A DNA stretch of 14,007 bases from contig JAPLZT010000114.1 of NCBI GenBank assembly GCA_026394855.1, positions 1-14,007 of the forward strand, given 5' to 3'. This document shows, piece after piece, positions 1-5,420 of this stretch (position 1 is the first letter of the stretch; each line of letters begins with the position of its first letter). Source of the stretch: Candidatus Woesebacteria bacterium. GTDB taxonomy: Bacteria; Patescibacteriota; Microgenomatia; UBA8517. The notes under the pieces were generated by a model. That model was not told the DNA's origin, searched no databases, and was given only the letters and a program-made list of their open reading frames with translations. The position numbers and the translations under genes are program-made.

Positions 1-69
1 AATTTAACTGAAAAAAATAGAATTACAAAAAGCAAAACCCTCCAGGATAGAAAGGAAAAAAGAATAAAC

Positions 70-94
70 AACAATGGTTTGTTAATCCATTGTT
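70..94 (-). terminator. Possible Rho-independent terminator after the GT4 gene
   Basis: An exact 8-bp inverted repeat (AACAATGG / CCATTGTT) surrounds a 9-nt loop. Read on the minus strand it is followed by a T-rich run (GTTTATTC then TTTTTT). It lies 63 nt past the stop codon of the GT4 gene, so it is well placed to end the SDR-GT4 transcript. The stem is AT-rich and the T-run is interrupted, so strength is uncertain. A second, shorter perfect hairpin (CTTTGC / GCAAAG, 4-nt loop, 118-133) lies between it and the gene but has no T tract. I see no gene in bases 1-156. Confidence 0.4.
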
Positions 95-156
95 TTCTAC
101 GAAAAGTTTGTTCACTGCTTTGCATACGCAAAGTTTGAATAAAAGAAAAATCTTTT

Positions 157-1071
157 TTAGACATTTTTGTATATTTTTAGAGTTTCCTTCGCGGTTTTCT
201 CCCATGAGTAATCTCTCTTATTATCTAAGATTTCTACATGTGTTTGGATCTTTGTCGCAATTACCCAAGTTCCGCAAGCTTTTGCTTCAAGAGGAGGAAG
301 AGAAAAACCTTCATATAAAGACGGTTGTATATAAACGTCTGCAAGATTATATATCACAGCTAAATCCTCATCGTCTACAAACCCCAGGCGGGTTACATTT
401 GACCAATCTAATCCTTCCAGGTGTTTAAGTTCGGGGTGATCGAGATTTTGATTTTCGATATCTTTTGCCTGTTTACCTACAATTACAAGCCGAATATTTG
501 AATATTTGCACATCTCGATTAACCCGGGAATATTTTTGTTGTAGTTAACATCCCCCACATAGAGCGCGAGAGAACTGGGTAAACCATACTTCTTTTGTAT
601 GGTGGAAAGTAAATCCAGGTCAGTGATCGGTGTAAACACTTTCTTTGGGGCAAGGTACACTACATGAACAATTGAGGGATCAACGCCTAAAAACCTGCAA
701 ATATCCTTCTTAGATGTTTCGGATATGGTAATAATTGCATCGACATTCTTCTTAATCAATAGTTTTTGAATTAAAAACGTTAAGTTTCCTTTAATTCCAC
801 CGGGATAATGTTTTGGGTAAATAAGAGGAATAAGATCATGAATGGTTAAAACTACTTTATTAGCTTCTTTTTTAAGGGGAATGGAAAATGTGAATGGTTT
901 AAAAACCGTATAGTGAATAAGATCGTACTTTCCTCCAGGTTTATATTCAGATACTTCTATACCCTTCTCTTTTATCTTACTCAGTGCCTTAATCAACTCA
1001 GAAGTATGAACCCCTATGCCCCTGACTTTATGGCCACCACTCAACCCTCCTAAGTCAATTCCAACTTTCAT
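157..1071 (-). CDS. GT4-family glycosyltransferase with shortened C-terminal domain
   Basis: This is probably a retaining GT-B glycosyltransferase (family GT4) that transfers a sugar from a nucleotide donor at the cytoplasmic face of the membrane. The 304 residues show the N-terminal GIGVHTSEL loop (18-26), TIHDLIPL (76-83), a VGDVNYNKN donor-domain entry (172-180) and the EX7E motif E254/E262 in EGFSLPPLE. After ACGTWVIATK the usual chain continues for about 60 residues to a SWEKTAKETL helix. Here HVEIL (278-282) is followed almost at once by DYSWEKTAKETL (287-298), so roughly 45-50 residues appear to be missing in frame, while the normal C-terminus is kept. The ATG at 1071 is 17 nt after the SDR stop, with AGAGGT about 13 nt upstream, so the gene is probably cotranscribed with the SDR. 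Activity of the shortened protein is uncertain. Substrate is unknown. Confidence 0.88.
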   Translation of the reverse strand: MKVGIDLGGLSGGHKVRGIGVHTSELIKALSKIKEKGIEVSEYKPGGKYDLIHYTVFKPFTFSIPLKKEANKVVLTIHDLIPLIYPKHYPGGIKGNLTFLIQKLLIKKNVDAIITISETSKKDICRFLGVDPSIVHVVYLAPKKVFTPITDLDLLSTIQKKYGLPSSLALYVGDVNYNKNIPGLIEMCKYSNIRLVIVGKQAKDIENQNLDHPELKHLEGLDWSNVTRLGFVDDEDLAVIYNLADVYIQPSLYEGFSLPPLEAKACGTWVIATKIQTHVEILDNKRDYSWEKTAKETLKIYKNV

Positions 1072-1088
1072 ATACTATTATTTTACCT

Positions 1089-1796
1089 CTAATGTTCGAT
1101 TCTTACATCATGAAGCCAAATTCCCGAAGGACGAGAAAGCATATAGACAATTACGTCAGCTAAGTCTTCAGGTTTGATAAATTTTTCTTGGTTAAAATGC
1201 TCACCTGCTTTATTAAATAATTCCGTATTAGTACCACCCTGATAAATAGCCGCAACTTTTACATTTGTTTCTTTCAGATCTTCTTTCAATACTTCGGTAA
1301 ATCCTCTTACTCCCCACTTAGCGGCTGTATAAACACTCTGGCCGGGCTGGGCGGTAACACCGGACCTTGATGAATCATTAAGAATAATTGCTTCCTTTTG
1401 ACGTTTGAGTATAGGCAGAACCAACCTGGTCATGTGTATCATCCCGACCAAATCGGTATCAATCACTGAATCCACTTCTTCTTCAGGAATATCCTCCAGT
1501 AAATTAAGTTTTTGCCAAATTCCGGCGATATTAAGAAGAATTTGAACTTCATTGAAGTCAACTTCAATTTTTTGAACGGTTTTTTTTATTTGTTCACTAT
1601 CTTGTATATCACAGGAATAACAAACCACTTTTGGAGAACCCAGTTTCTCAGCTTCTTTTTCAACTAAATCTAATTTTTCTTCACTTCTTGCAACCAAAGC
1701 AAGACTTACGCCTTCTTTTGCAAGTTTAAGAGAAACTTGTCGTCCCAATCCGTCGCTTGCTCCGGTTACAATTGCAACCTTACCTTTAATATCCAT
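1089..1796 (-). CDS. Short-chain dehydrogenase/reductase (SDR)
   Basis: A cytosolic classical SDR of 235 residues that should oxidise or reduce a carbonyl/alcohol substrate with NAD(P). Visible motifs are the cofactor loop TGASDGLG (11-18), the acidic CDI before the adenine pocket (D63), NIAG (89-92), the catalytic Ser in NDSSRSG (S143) and YTAAK (Y156, K160). The fourth member of the usual catalytic tetrad, Asn in a VNxxG context, reads DTDLVG here, with Asp115 in place of Asn. I start at the ATG at 1796; a GTG one codon upstream (1799) is an alternative. It is followed after 17 nt by the GT4 gene and may share its pathway, but SDRs are too generic to name a substrate from sequence. Confidence 0.9.
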   Translation of the reverse strand: MDIKGKVAIVTGASDGLGRQVSLKLAKEGVSLALVARSEEKLDLVEKEAEKLGSPKVVCYSCDIQDSEQIKKTVQKIEVDFNEVQILLNIAGIWQKLNLLEDIPEEEVDSVIDTDLVGMIHMTRLVLPILKRQKEAIILNDSSRSGVTAQPGQSVYTAAKWGVRGFTEVLKEDLKETNVKVAAIYQGGTNTELFNKAGEHFNQEKFIKPEDLADVIVYMLSRPSGIWLHDVRIEH

Positions 1797-1804
1797 CACT
1801 CTAA

Positions 1805-1833
1805 AATATAACCTAAAAATATGGTAAAATAAA
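1805..1833 (-). promoter_or_regulatory. Candidate promoter for the SDR-GT4 pair
   Basis: On the minus strand TTTATT (1833-1828) is separated by 17 nt from TATATT (1810-1805), a good -10 and a weak -35. Transcription would begin close to the SDR start codon and give a leaderless or near-leaderless message. This agrees with the lack of a clear ribosome-binding site there. The region is AT-rich, so chance matches are likely. Confidence 0.28.
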
Positions 1834-1834
1834 C

Positions 1835-1863
1835 TACCACAACCTAAAGGCTGATGGTATTTT
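1835..1863. terminator. Terminator-like hairpin between SDR and toxin-antitoxin unit
   Basis: TACCA (1835-1839) pairs with TGGTA (1855-1859). CAACC (1840-1844) pairs with GGCTG (1849-1853) apart from one A/C mismatch, with A1854 bulged and TAAA as the loop. TTTT follows on the plus strand, and GTTTATTTT follows on the minus strand, so it could act in both directions. On the minus strand it would stop read-through from the long glycosyltransferase operon running antisense through the nucleotidyltransferase pair. On the plus strand it would sit in a leader of that pair. A further TGGTA at 1822-1826 can pair with the same TACCA, so two folds are mutually exclusive. Confidence 0.4.
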
Positions 1864-1880
1864 GAAACTGAAATATGATT

Positions 1881-1920
1881 CTAGCTTCAACTACGATTTA
1901 AAAGTTGTAGTTTTCGCTAG
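1881..1920. promoter_or_regulatory. 40-bp imperfect palindrome, candidate operator of the toxin-antitoxin unit
   Basis: The left arm is CTAGC-TTC-AACTAC (1881-1894) and the right arm GTAGTT-TTC-GCTAG (1907-1920). Eleven of 14 positions pair, with a 3x3 internal mismatch and a 12-nt centre. It ends 22 bp before the ATG of the first plus-strand gene and overlaps the candidate -35 box. That is where a self-regulating antitoxin would be expected to bind. If transcribed it would instead form a strong 5' hairpin just upstream of the ribosome-binding site. Confidence 0.45.
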
Positions 1921-1937
1921 AGAAGTGTTATAAAGGG
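1905..1937 (+). promoter_or_regulatory. Candidate promoter and ribosome-binding site of the AbiEii-like unit
   Basis: TTGTAG (1905-1910), an 18-nt spacer and TATAAA (1929-1934) preceded by TG one base upstream make a possible extended -10 promoter. AAAGGG (1932-1937) lies 5 nt before the ATG at 1943 and could be the ribosome-binding site. The two readings compete: if the -10 is used the mRNA would start at about 1941 and be leaderless; if AAAGGG is used the promoter must be further upstream. Confidence 0.3.
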
Positions 1938-1942
1938 TAATA

Positions 1943-2245
1943 ATGTCAAAAATACCAAAAAATCTACAAGGTATTTTATGGTCAAGAAATATTAATAATC
2001 TTGATCTTCAAGAAGATAAAAACTATATAGTTCATCAGATTTTAGCCTATGGAGGATGGCAACATTTAGAATGGCTTCTGGACAATTATAAATTAAACAA
2101 AATTAAGAATGTTTTTACACAACACCCTTCAAAGGATTATGATGAAAGATCATTTAATTTTATCCAAAAGATTTTACTGAAAATACCGGATACAGATATT
2201 GATAAAAGATATTATGTCAAAACTTATCCTAGAATCACTAAGTAA
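1943..2245 (+). CDS. Small DUF6922-like protein, probable antitoxin partner
   Basis: A 100-residue soluble protein with no membrane segment. The ILWSRNINNLDL block (11-22), then KNYIVHQILAYGGWQHLEWLLDNY (26-49; conserved-looking residues are Y28, I29, G37, W44 and Y49) and KIKNVF (53-58), matches my recollection of DUF6922. These are small proteins commonly encoded directly upstream of AbiEii-type nucleotidyltransferases. In that setting it would act as antitoxin or regulator, as AbiEi does for AbiEii, but it has no obvious winged-helix motif. The ATG at 1943 has AAAGGG 5 nt upstream. The next gene begins within its last 32 nt, which suggests translational coupling. The family call rests on pattern recall, and the antitoxin role is inference from position. 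Confidence 0.7.
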   Translation: MSKIPKNLQGILWSRNINNLDLQEDKNYIVHQILAYGGWQHLEWLLDNYKLNKIKNVFTQHPSKDYDERSFNFIQKILLKIPDTDIDKRYYVKTYPRITK

Positions 2246-2867
2246 CGACAAGCTTAAGGTTTTTCATAAACTAAAAAGTTTTAGACAAATTGGTGTTTTG
2301 GGTGGCGGAACCGCTCTTTCACTTCAAATTGGTCACCGAATTTCGTATGATTTTGATATTTTTACATACAATAAATTAGAACCATCTCTGTGGAGAAAGG
2401 CAAGAGATACATTTGGAAAGGGCACATTGAGACTTCTTGATCTCGAAGACCAATTAAACTTATCAACTCCGGAATCTGTTTATGTCACTTTTTTTTACGA
2501 CGATTACAAGCTACTTTTCGATCCCATTAAAACTGATTATTTGGATTTGTTAGACATAAAAGATATTGCTGCCAACAAAGCTTTTACAATCGGGAGAAGA
2601 CCTAAATGGAGAGATTATGTAGATTTATATTTTTTACTAAAAAATGACTATATTTCATTTGAAAATCTAATCCTCATGTCAAAGAAAAAATTCGGTGCAG
2701 GATTCTCTGAAAAACTTTTTTTTGAACAATTAATATACTGGGGTGACATTGAAGATTATGATATCGAATATCTTGTTGAGAATATTGAACCTCAAATTAT
2801 AAAAGACTTTCTTGAATTAAAAGTTAAAAACTTTACAAATAAATTTATCTTCTGTGGCCGATCTTAA
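2214..2867 (+). CDS. AbiEii/AbiGii-type nucleotidyltransferase, putative type IV toxin
   Basis: A 217-residue member of the nucleotidyltransferase superfamily that includes the AbiEii/MenT toxins, which transfer nucleotides to cellular RNA targets. The signature is complete: GGGTAL (30-35), GHRISYDFDIF with the metal-binding D46 and D48 (40-50), and the C-terminal KWRDYVDLYFLL block (131-142) with D134 and D137. I start at the ATG at 2214. An in-frame TTG at 2199 would add five residues and lengthen the overlap with the upstream gene from 32 to 47 nt. The stop codon shares TTAA with the stop of the convergent GT2 gene. This pair is the only plus-strand unit in the window and probably arrived as a mobile defence or toxin-antitoxin cassette. 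It could be housekeeping rather than toxic. Confidence 0.85.
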   Translation: MSKLILESLSNDKLKVFHKLKSFRQIGVLGGGTALSLQIGHRISYDFDIFTYNKLEPSLWRKARDTFGKGTLRLLDLEDQLNLSTPESVYVTFFYDDYKLLFDPIKTDYLDLLDIKDIAANKAFTIGRRPKWRDYVDLYFLLKNDYISFENLILMSKKKFGAGFSEKLFFEQLIYWGDIEDYDIEYLVENIEPQIIKDFLELKVKNFTNKFIFCGRS

Positions 2868-2878
2868 GAATCGTTTTT
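2859..2878 (+). terminator. Weak terminator candidate overlapping the convergent stop codons
   Basis: CGAT and ATCG form a 4-bp stem around a 7-nt loop that contains both overlapping stop codons, followed by TTTTT on the plus strand. It is the only T-run hairpin near the end of the nucleotidyltransferase gene, but the stem is very short. On the minus strand there is no T-run, so the GT2 operon has no obvious terminator here. Confidence 0.2.
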
Positions 2879-3754
2879 AGCAGTTAGATACTTAAAATAC
2901 GCAATTGGATAATGCAAAGAGGAAAAAAATGACCAGAGGAAACCGCGGACACCATCTTTGAAGACACTATGCCTTATAAATAAATTCAAAAAAATATATA
3001 GCGGTTTGAATAATGAATATTGAATTATGAACCATGCATTTTTTGGAACTTTATCTTCTTTTAATTCCTGAGCTTGAAGATCTGTATAACGGTTTAACCG
3101 AATGAAGTATCTTTTAAGAGTGGGTGAATCATAATGTTCCAAATCATTTGTCAGCCAACCCACCCCGCCATCAAGTTGAATTTGTTCATGAACTGATTTC
3201 TGGGGAAATCTTGCTTTACCTTTCTTAACCAACCGTATCACTCCATCAGGATATACTCCTGCATGAATTAGGGGTTTACCCAAAAACATATTTTTCCTTG
3301 GAATATAGTAACCAACAACCTCGCCTGTTTGTTTCCCAATTAGTCCATCACGTTTTTCAAGAAGCTCCTGGTGTCTACGAAAGAGTTTTTGTTTTTTTGC
3401 GTCACTAGTCACCAGCCACTGACCACCAATCACAACTTCTATTTCTCCAGCAAGTTCCGGTGTTACAACTTCATCGGCATCAAGCTGGAGAATCCAGTTT
3501 CCGGTAGCATAATCCAAAGCCTTTTGCTTAGTTACATGAAAAATATCATGATGCGGTTCTTCAAATACTTTCGCACCATATTTTTTTGCAATCTCAACTG
3601 TTTTATCTGTCGAGTATTCATCAACAACAATAATTTCATCAGCAATATCCTTAACGGAATTTAAACACCTTGCGATATTTTCTTCTTCGTTTCGTACAGC
3701 AAGTACTACAGATAATTTACAAAATTCTGATTTTGCCAAGCTTTGCTTATTCAT
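2864..3754 (-). CDS. GT2 glycosyltransferase, WaaE/KdtX-like
   Basis: An inverting GT-A enzyme of 296 residues, cytosolic but membrane-associated through hydrophobic C-terminal helices (about 241-262 and 271-290). Motifs are LSVVLAVRNEEENI (14-27), VVDEYSTDKT (43-52), the metal/donor site DADE (92-95), and YIPRKNMFLGKP, GVYPDGVIRL and SVHEQI (150-192), which continue the acceptor side. The family is best known for adding glucose or related sugars to lipopolysaccharide core, but the substrate here is unknown. It closes the long minus-strand operon, with its ATG one nucleotide after the upstream stop; a TTG at 3766 is a weaker alternative. Residues 108-118 (VIGGQWLVTSD) come from a heptamer repeat tract and look like an insertion. 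A second heptamer tract encodes 240-249. The N-terminus also carries an unusual leader, MNKQSLAKSEFC, partly encoded by a repeated 16-mer. Confidence 0.88.
   Translation of the reverse strand: MNKQSLAKSEFCKLSVVLAVRNEEENIARCLNSVKDIADEIIVVDEYSTDKTVEIAKKYGAKVFEEPHHDIFHVTKQKALDYATGNWILQLDADEVVTPELAGEIEVVIGGQWLVTSDAKKQKLFRRHQELLEKRDGLIGKQTGEVVGYYIPRKNMFLGKPLIHAGVYPDGVIRLVKKGKARFPQKSVHEQIQLDGGVGWLTNDLEHYDSPTLKRYFIRLNRYTDLQAQELKEDKVPKNAWFIIQYSLFKPLYIFLNLFIRHSVFKDGVRGFLWSFFSSLHYPIAYFKYLTAKNDS
3007..3036. repeat. Heptamer tract A (TGAANNN), in the GT2 gene
   Basis: Four successive 7-bp units begin TGAA (TGAATAA, TGAATAT, TGAATTA, TGAACCA), and TG opens a fifth. They encode residues 240-249 of the GT2, AWFIIQYSLF, at the start of its hydrophobic C-terminal part. 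AT-rich sequence makes chance more likely here than for the other tracts. Confidence 0.5.
3401..3435. repeat. Heptamer tract B (CAC/GTG family), in the GT2 gene
   Basis: Five 7-bp units in a row each carry CAC at the same phase (GTCACTA, GTCACCA, GCCACTG, ACCACCA, ATCACAA). On the coding strand they read VVIGGQWLVTSD, residues 107-118, just after the DADE helix. The same family occurs as tract H (same orientation) and as tracts F and G (opposite orientation). Confidence 0.75.
3735..3750. repeat. 16-mer repeat, copy 1
   Basis: GCCAAGCTTTGCTTAT differs at two pyrimidine positions from the copy at 5405-5420 (consensus GCCAAGCTTYGCTTAY). The core, GCCAAGCTTYGC, is an imperfect palindrome centred on AAGCTT. 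This copy lies within codons 2-7 of the GT2 gene and encodes NKQSLA. Confidence 0.5.
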
Positions 3755-3755
3755 T

Positions 3756-5399
3756 TCAATTTGCAACTACTTGAAAATACTTATAACCATTTATACCATA
3801 AATCTCTTTTACTACATTTGTTCCGGAAAGTATTTCTTCATCTGTTCCTGCGATCAAATAGTCTCTAAAGTTTTCTCTGGTTCTATCCCAATTAGTAATT
3901 GATGTAAAAGTATATTTACCAAAACTTCTTACGGTAGAAAAACCATACTGATCCCGAGGTGTTAATGTATGCTCACCTTGAAATTTTGCCGGATCATACT
4001 TTAAATAGAAAAGAAATAAAATATATGGTTGATCATATCTATCTGTCACAACCGCCTTTTTGTATCTACTTTCTACTGTTTCATTAAGGTAGCTTACTAA
4101 TTCTTTTACTCCATATTGAGAAGAAAAAGGGTATTCTTTAGACATATGGACCCAATACATATGTAAATATCTTGCAAAACTCAAAAGAAAGATAAAGCTA
4201 ATTAATCCAAACCCAAGCCGCTTAAATCTCTTAAATTTACCTAAAGACGCAATGATGCTATTAAGTCCAACTGCACTTAATATTACCAAGGGAATTGCCA
4301 TATTGTGCGCCCTTAGCGCATGAGGAGATTGAAAAGTAAGTGCTGATGCCAGAGGTGCAATTAAAAGCCAGGAAAAAACTACTTTAGAAGATTTGTCGAA
4401 TCTTTTTAGGAGAAAAATTATTCCCAAGGAAACTGTAATAATTTCAAAAAGATATAATTCTCCAGTTTCAGGAACTTTATCTCTCTGAATCTCATCTCCC
4501 GAAAGAAAAAGGAATTCTCCACTATAGTGAGATACCCAATTTTCCAAGAAAGCCAGTCCATAATTTGCAGCCTTGTTATGTAAAACCATGGGAATAAATG
4601 AAATAAAGTTAGCGTGTTCCCCTCTTTGTTCATTAATACGGTTTAAGGGCCCAGAATCGGCAAAAAGCCCTACTCCGGCAACTCTTGATATTCCCGCAGG
4701 ACCCAATAAATCCTTAGCAAGCGGGATTAATAAAAGAATTACGAACAATGAATTAAGAATTATGGGTTTTAAATTTGTTTTTCTAAAAAATACATCCCGA
4801 TAAATCATCACCAAACTGAATCCCAATAAGGGAACTACTACTCTTGCGGCATGGTATGCATATAGACTAAGTACAAAGTACAAAGTACAAAGTACTAAGT
4901 AGAAAGGTCTACCCCTGTTGATAAACTTCATAAAATATAAAAGACCTAATGTTATTAAGAAAGTTGCAAGATTTACTTCCCATCCGCCGCGGGAAAAATG
5001 AATATGCCATGGAGAAATCGCCAAAAGCAAAGAAGCAATAAGTCCGAGTGATCGGTGATCTTTAAACAACTCCAGAACAAGAAAATAAACAACCAAAACA
5101 GTCAAAACCCCAATTGCTGCACCCGGCAAGCGTACTGCCCATTCATTAAGGCCCAAGACTTTAACAAAAGGAATAACCATATAGAAATAAAGTCCCGGTT
5201 TGTAATCATTAAACGACTGAAAATGAATCGGCCAGGCATTTCCATGTTCGTCTTTTCCTGTTTGAATTAATGAATATGCATTGTAGCCAATTGCAGCTTC
5301 ATCAGCATTTAAGGCAGGATAATCCCCAAGTCTCCAAAACCTTAAAATAAAGGCTAAAACGATAATTAAAATAAATAATATTTTTTTCACAGAATTCAT
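3756..5399 (-). CDS. GT39/PMT-like polyprenyl-phosphate-sugar glycosyltransferase (PMT1)
   Basis: A polytopic membrane enzyme of 547 residues, the usual length for this family. GT39 (PMT/ArnT) proteins move a sugar from a polyprenyl-phosphate carrier to a protein or glycan on the outer face of the membrane. The first transmembrane segment (about 5-21) is followed by NADEAAIGYNAYS with the likely catalytic D33/E34, then DYKPGLYFY (65-73), ISPWHIHFSRGGWEVN (129-143; R137, E141) and YAYHAAR (180-186). About a dozen hydrophobic segments are visible. The last 150 residues form a soluble-looking extracytoplasmic tail. The ATG at 5399 lies 17 nt after the stop of the next paralogue. Heptamer tracts encode residues 165-179 (transmembrane, FYLVLCTLYFVLSL) and 211-222. 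Stop codon is TGA. Confidence 0.87.
   Translation of the reverse strand: MNSVKKILFILIIVLAFILRFWRLGDYPALNADEAAIGYNAYSLIQTGKDEHGNAWPIHFQSFNDYKPGLYFYMVIPFVKVLGLNEWAVRLPGAAIGVLTVLVVYFLVLELFKDHRSLGLIASLLLAISPWHIHFSRGGWEVNLATFLITLGLLYFMKFINRGRPFYLVLCTLYFVLSLYAYHAARVVVPLLGFSLVMIYRDVFFRKTNLKPIILNSLFVILLLIPLAKDLLGPAGISRVAGVGLFADSGPLNRINEQRGEHANFISFIPMVLHNKAANYGLAFLENWVSHYSGEFLFLSGDEIQRDKVPETGELYLFEIITVSLGIIFLLKRFDKSSKVVFSWLLIAPLASALTFQSPHALRAHNMAIPLVILSAVGLNSIIASLGKFKRFKRLGFGLISFIFLLSFARYLHMYWVHMSKEYPFSSQYGVKELVSYLNETVESRYKKAVVTDRYDQPYILFLFYLKYDPAKFQGEHTLTPRDQYGFSTVRSFGKYTFTSITNWDRTRENFRDYLIAGTDEEILSGTNVVKEIYGINGYKYFQVVAN
4734..4768. repeat. Heptamer tract J (AAGAATT-like), in PMT1
   Basis: Five 7-bp units in register (AAGAATT, ACGAACA, ATGAATT, AAGAATT, ATGGGTT) keep A at position 1 and mostly G at position 3. 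AAGAATT recurs exactly at units 1 and 4. The tract encodes residues 211-222, KPIILNSLFVIL. It is AT-rich and therefore weaker evidence than tracts B-H. Confidence 0.45.
4864..4905. repeat. Heptamer tract C (GTACAAA), in PMT1
   Basis: Three perfect GTACAAA units (4871-4891) are flanked by AGACTAA upstream and GTACTAA and GTAGAAA downstream, six units in phase. Because 7 is not a multiple of 3, the tract is read in all three frames and a full cycle is 21 bp. On the coding strand it gives FYLVLCTLYFVLSL, part of a transmembrane helix (165-179). The reverse complement of this heptamer builds tract E. Confidence 0.85.
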
Positions 5400-5404
5400 A
5401 TTAT

Positions 5405-5420
5405 GCCAAGCTTCGCTTAC
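5405..5420. repeat. 16-mer repeat, copy 2, at the PMT1/PMT2 junction
   Basis: GCCAAGCTTCGCTTAC matches the copy at 3735-3750 except at two pyrimidine positions. It fills most of the 17-nt gap between the two genes and covers the stop codon of the upstream gene, so the same short element sits at two successive gene borders of the operon. Confidence 0.5.

Noticed and set aside
118..133. Perfect CTTTGC/GCAAAG hairpin with 4-nt loop
   Set aside because: No T-run follows on either strand; kept only as a remark beside the better terminator candidate.
90..428. Plus-strand open frame of 112 codons over the end of the GT4 gene
   Set aside because: It lies mostly antisense to the well-supported GT4 coding sequence, has no recognisable motif and no ribosome-binding site.
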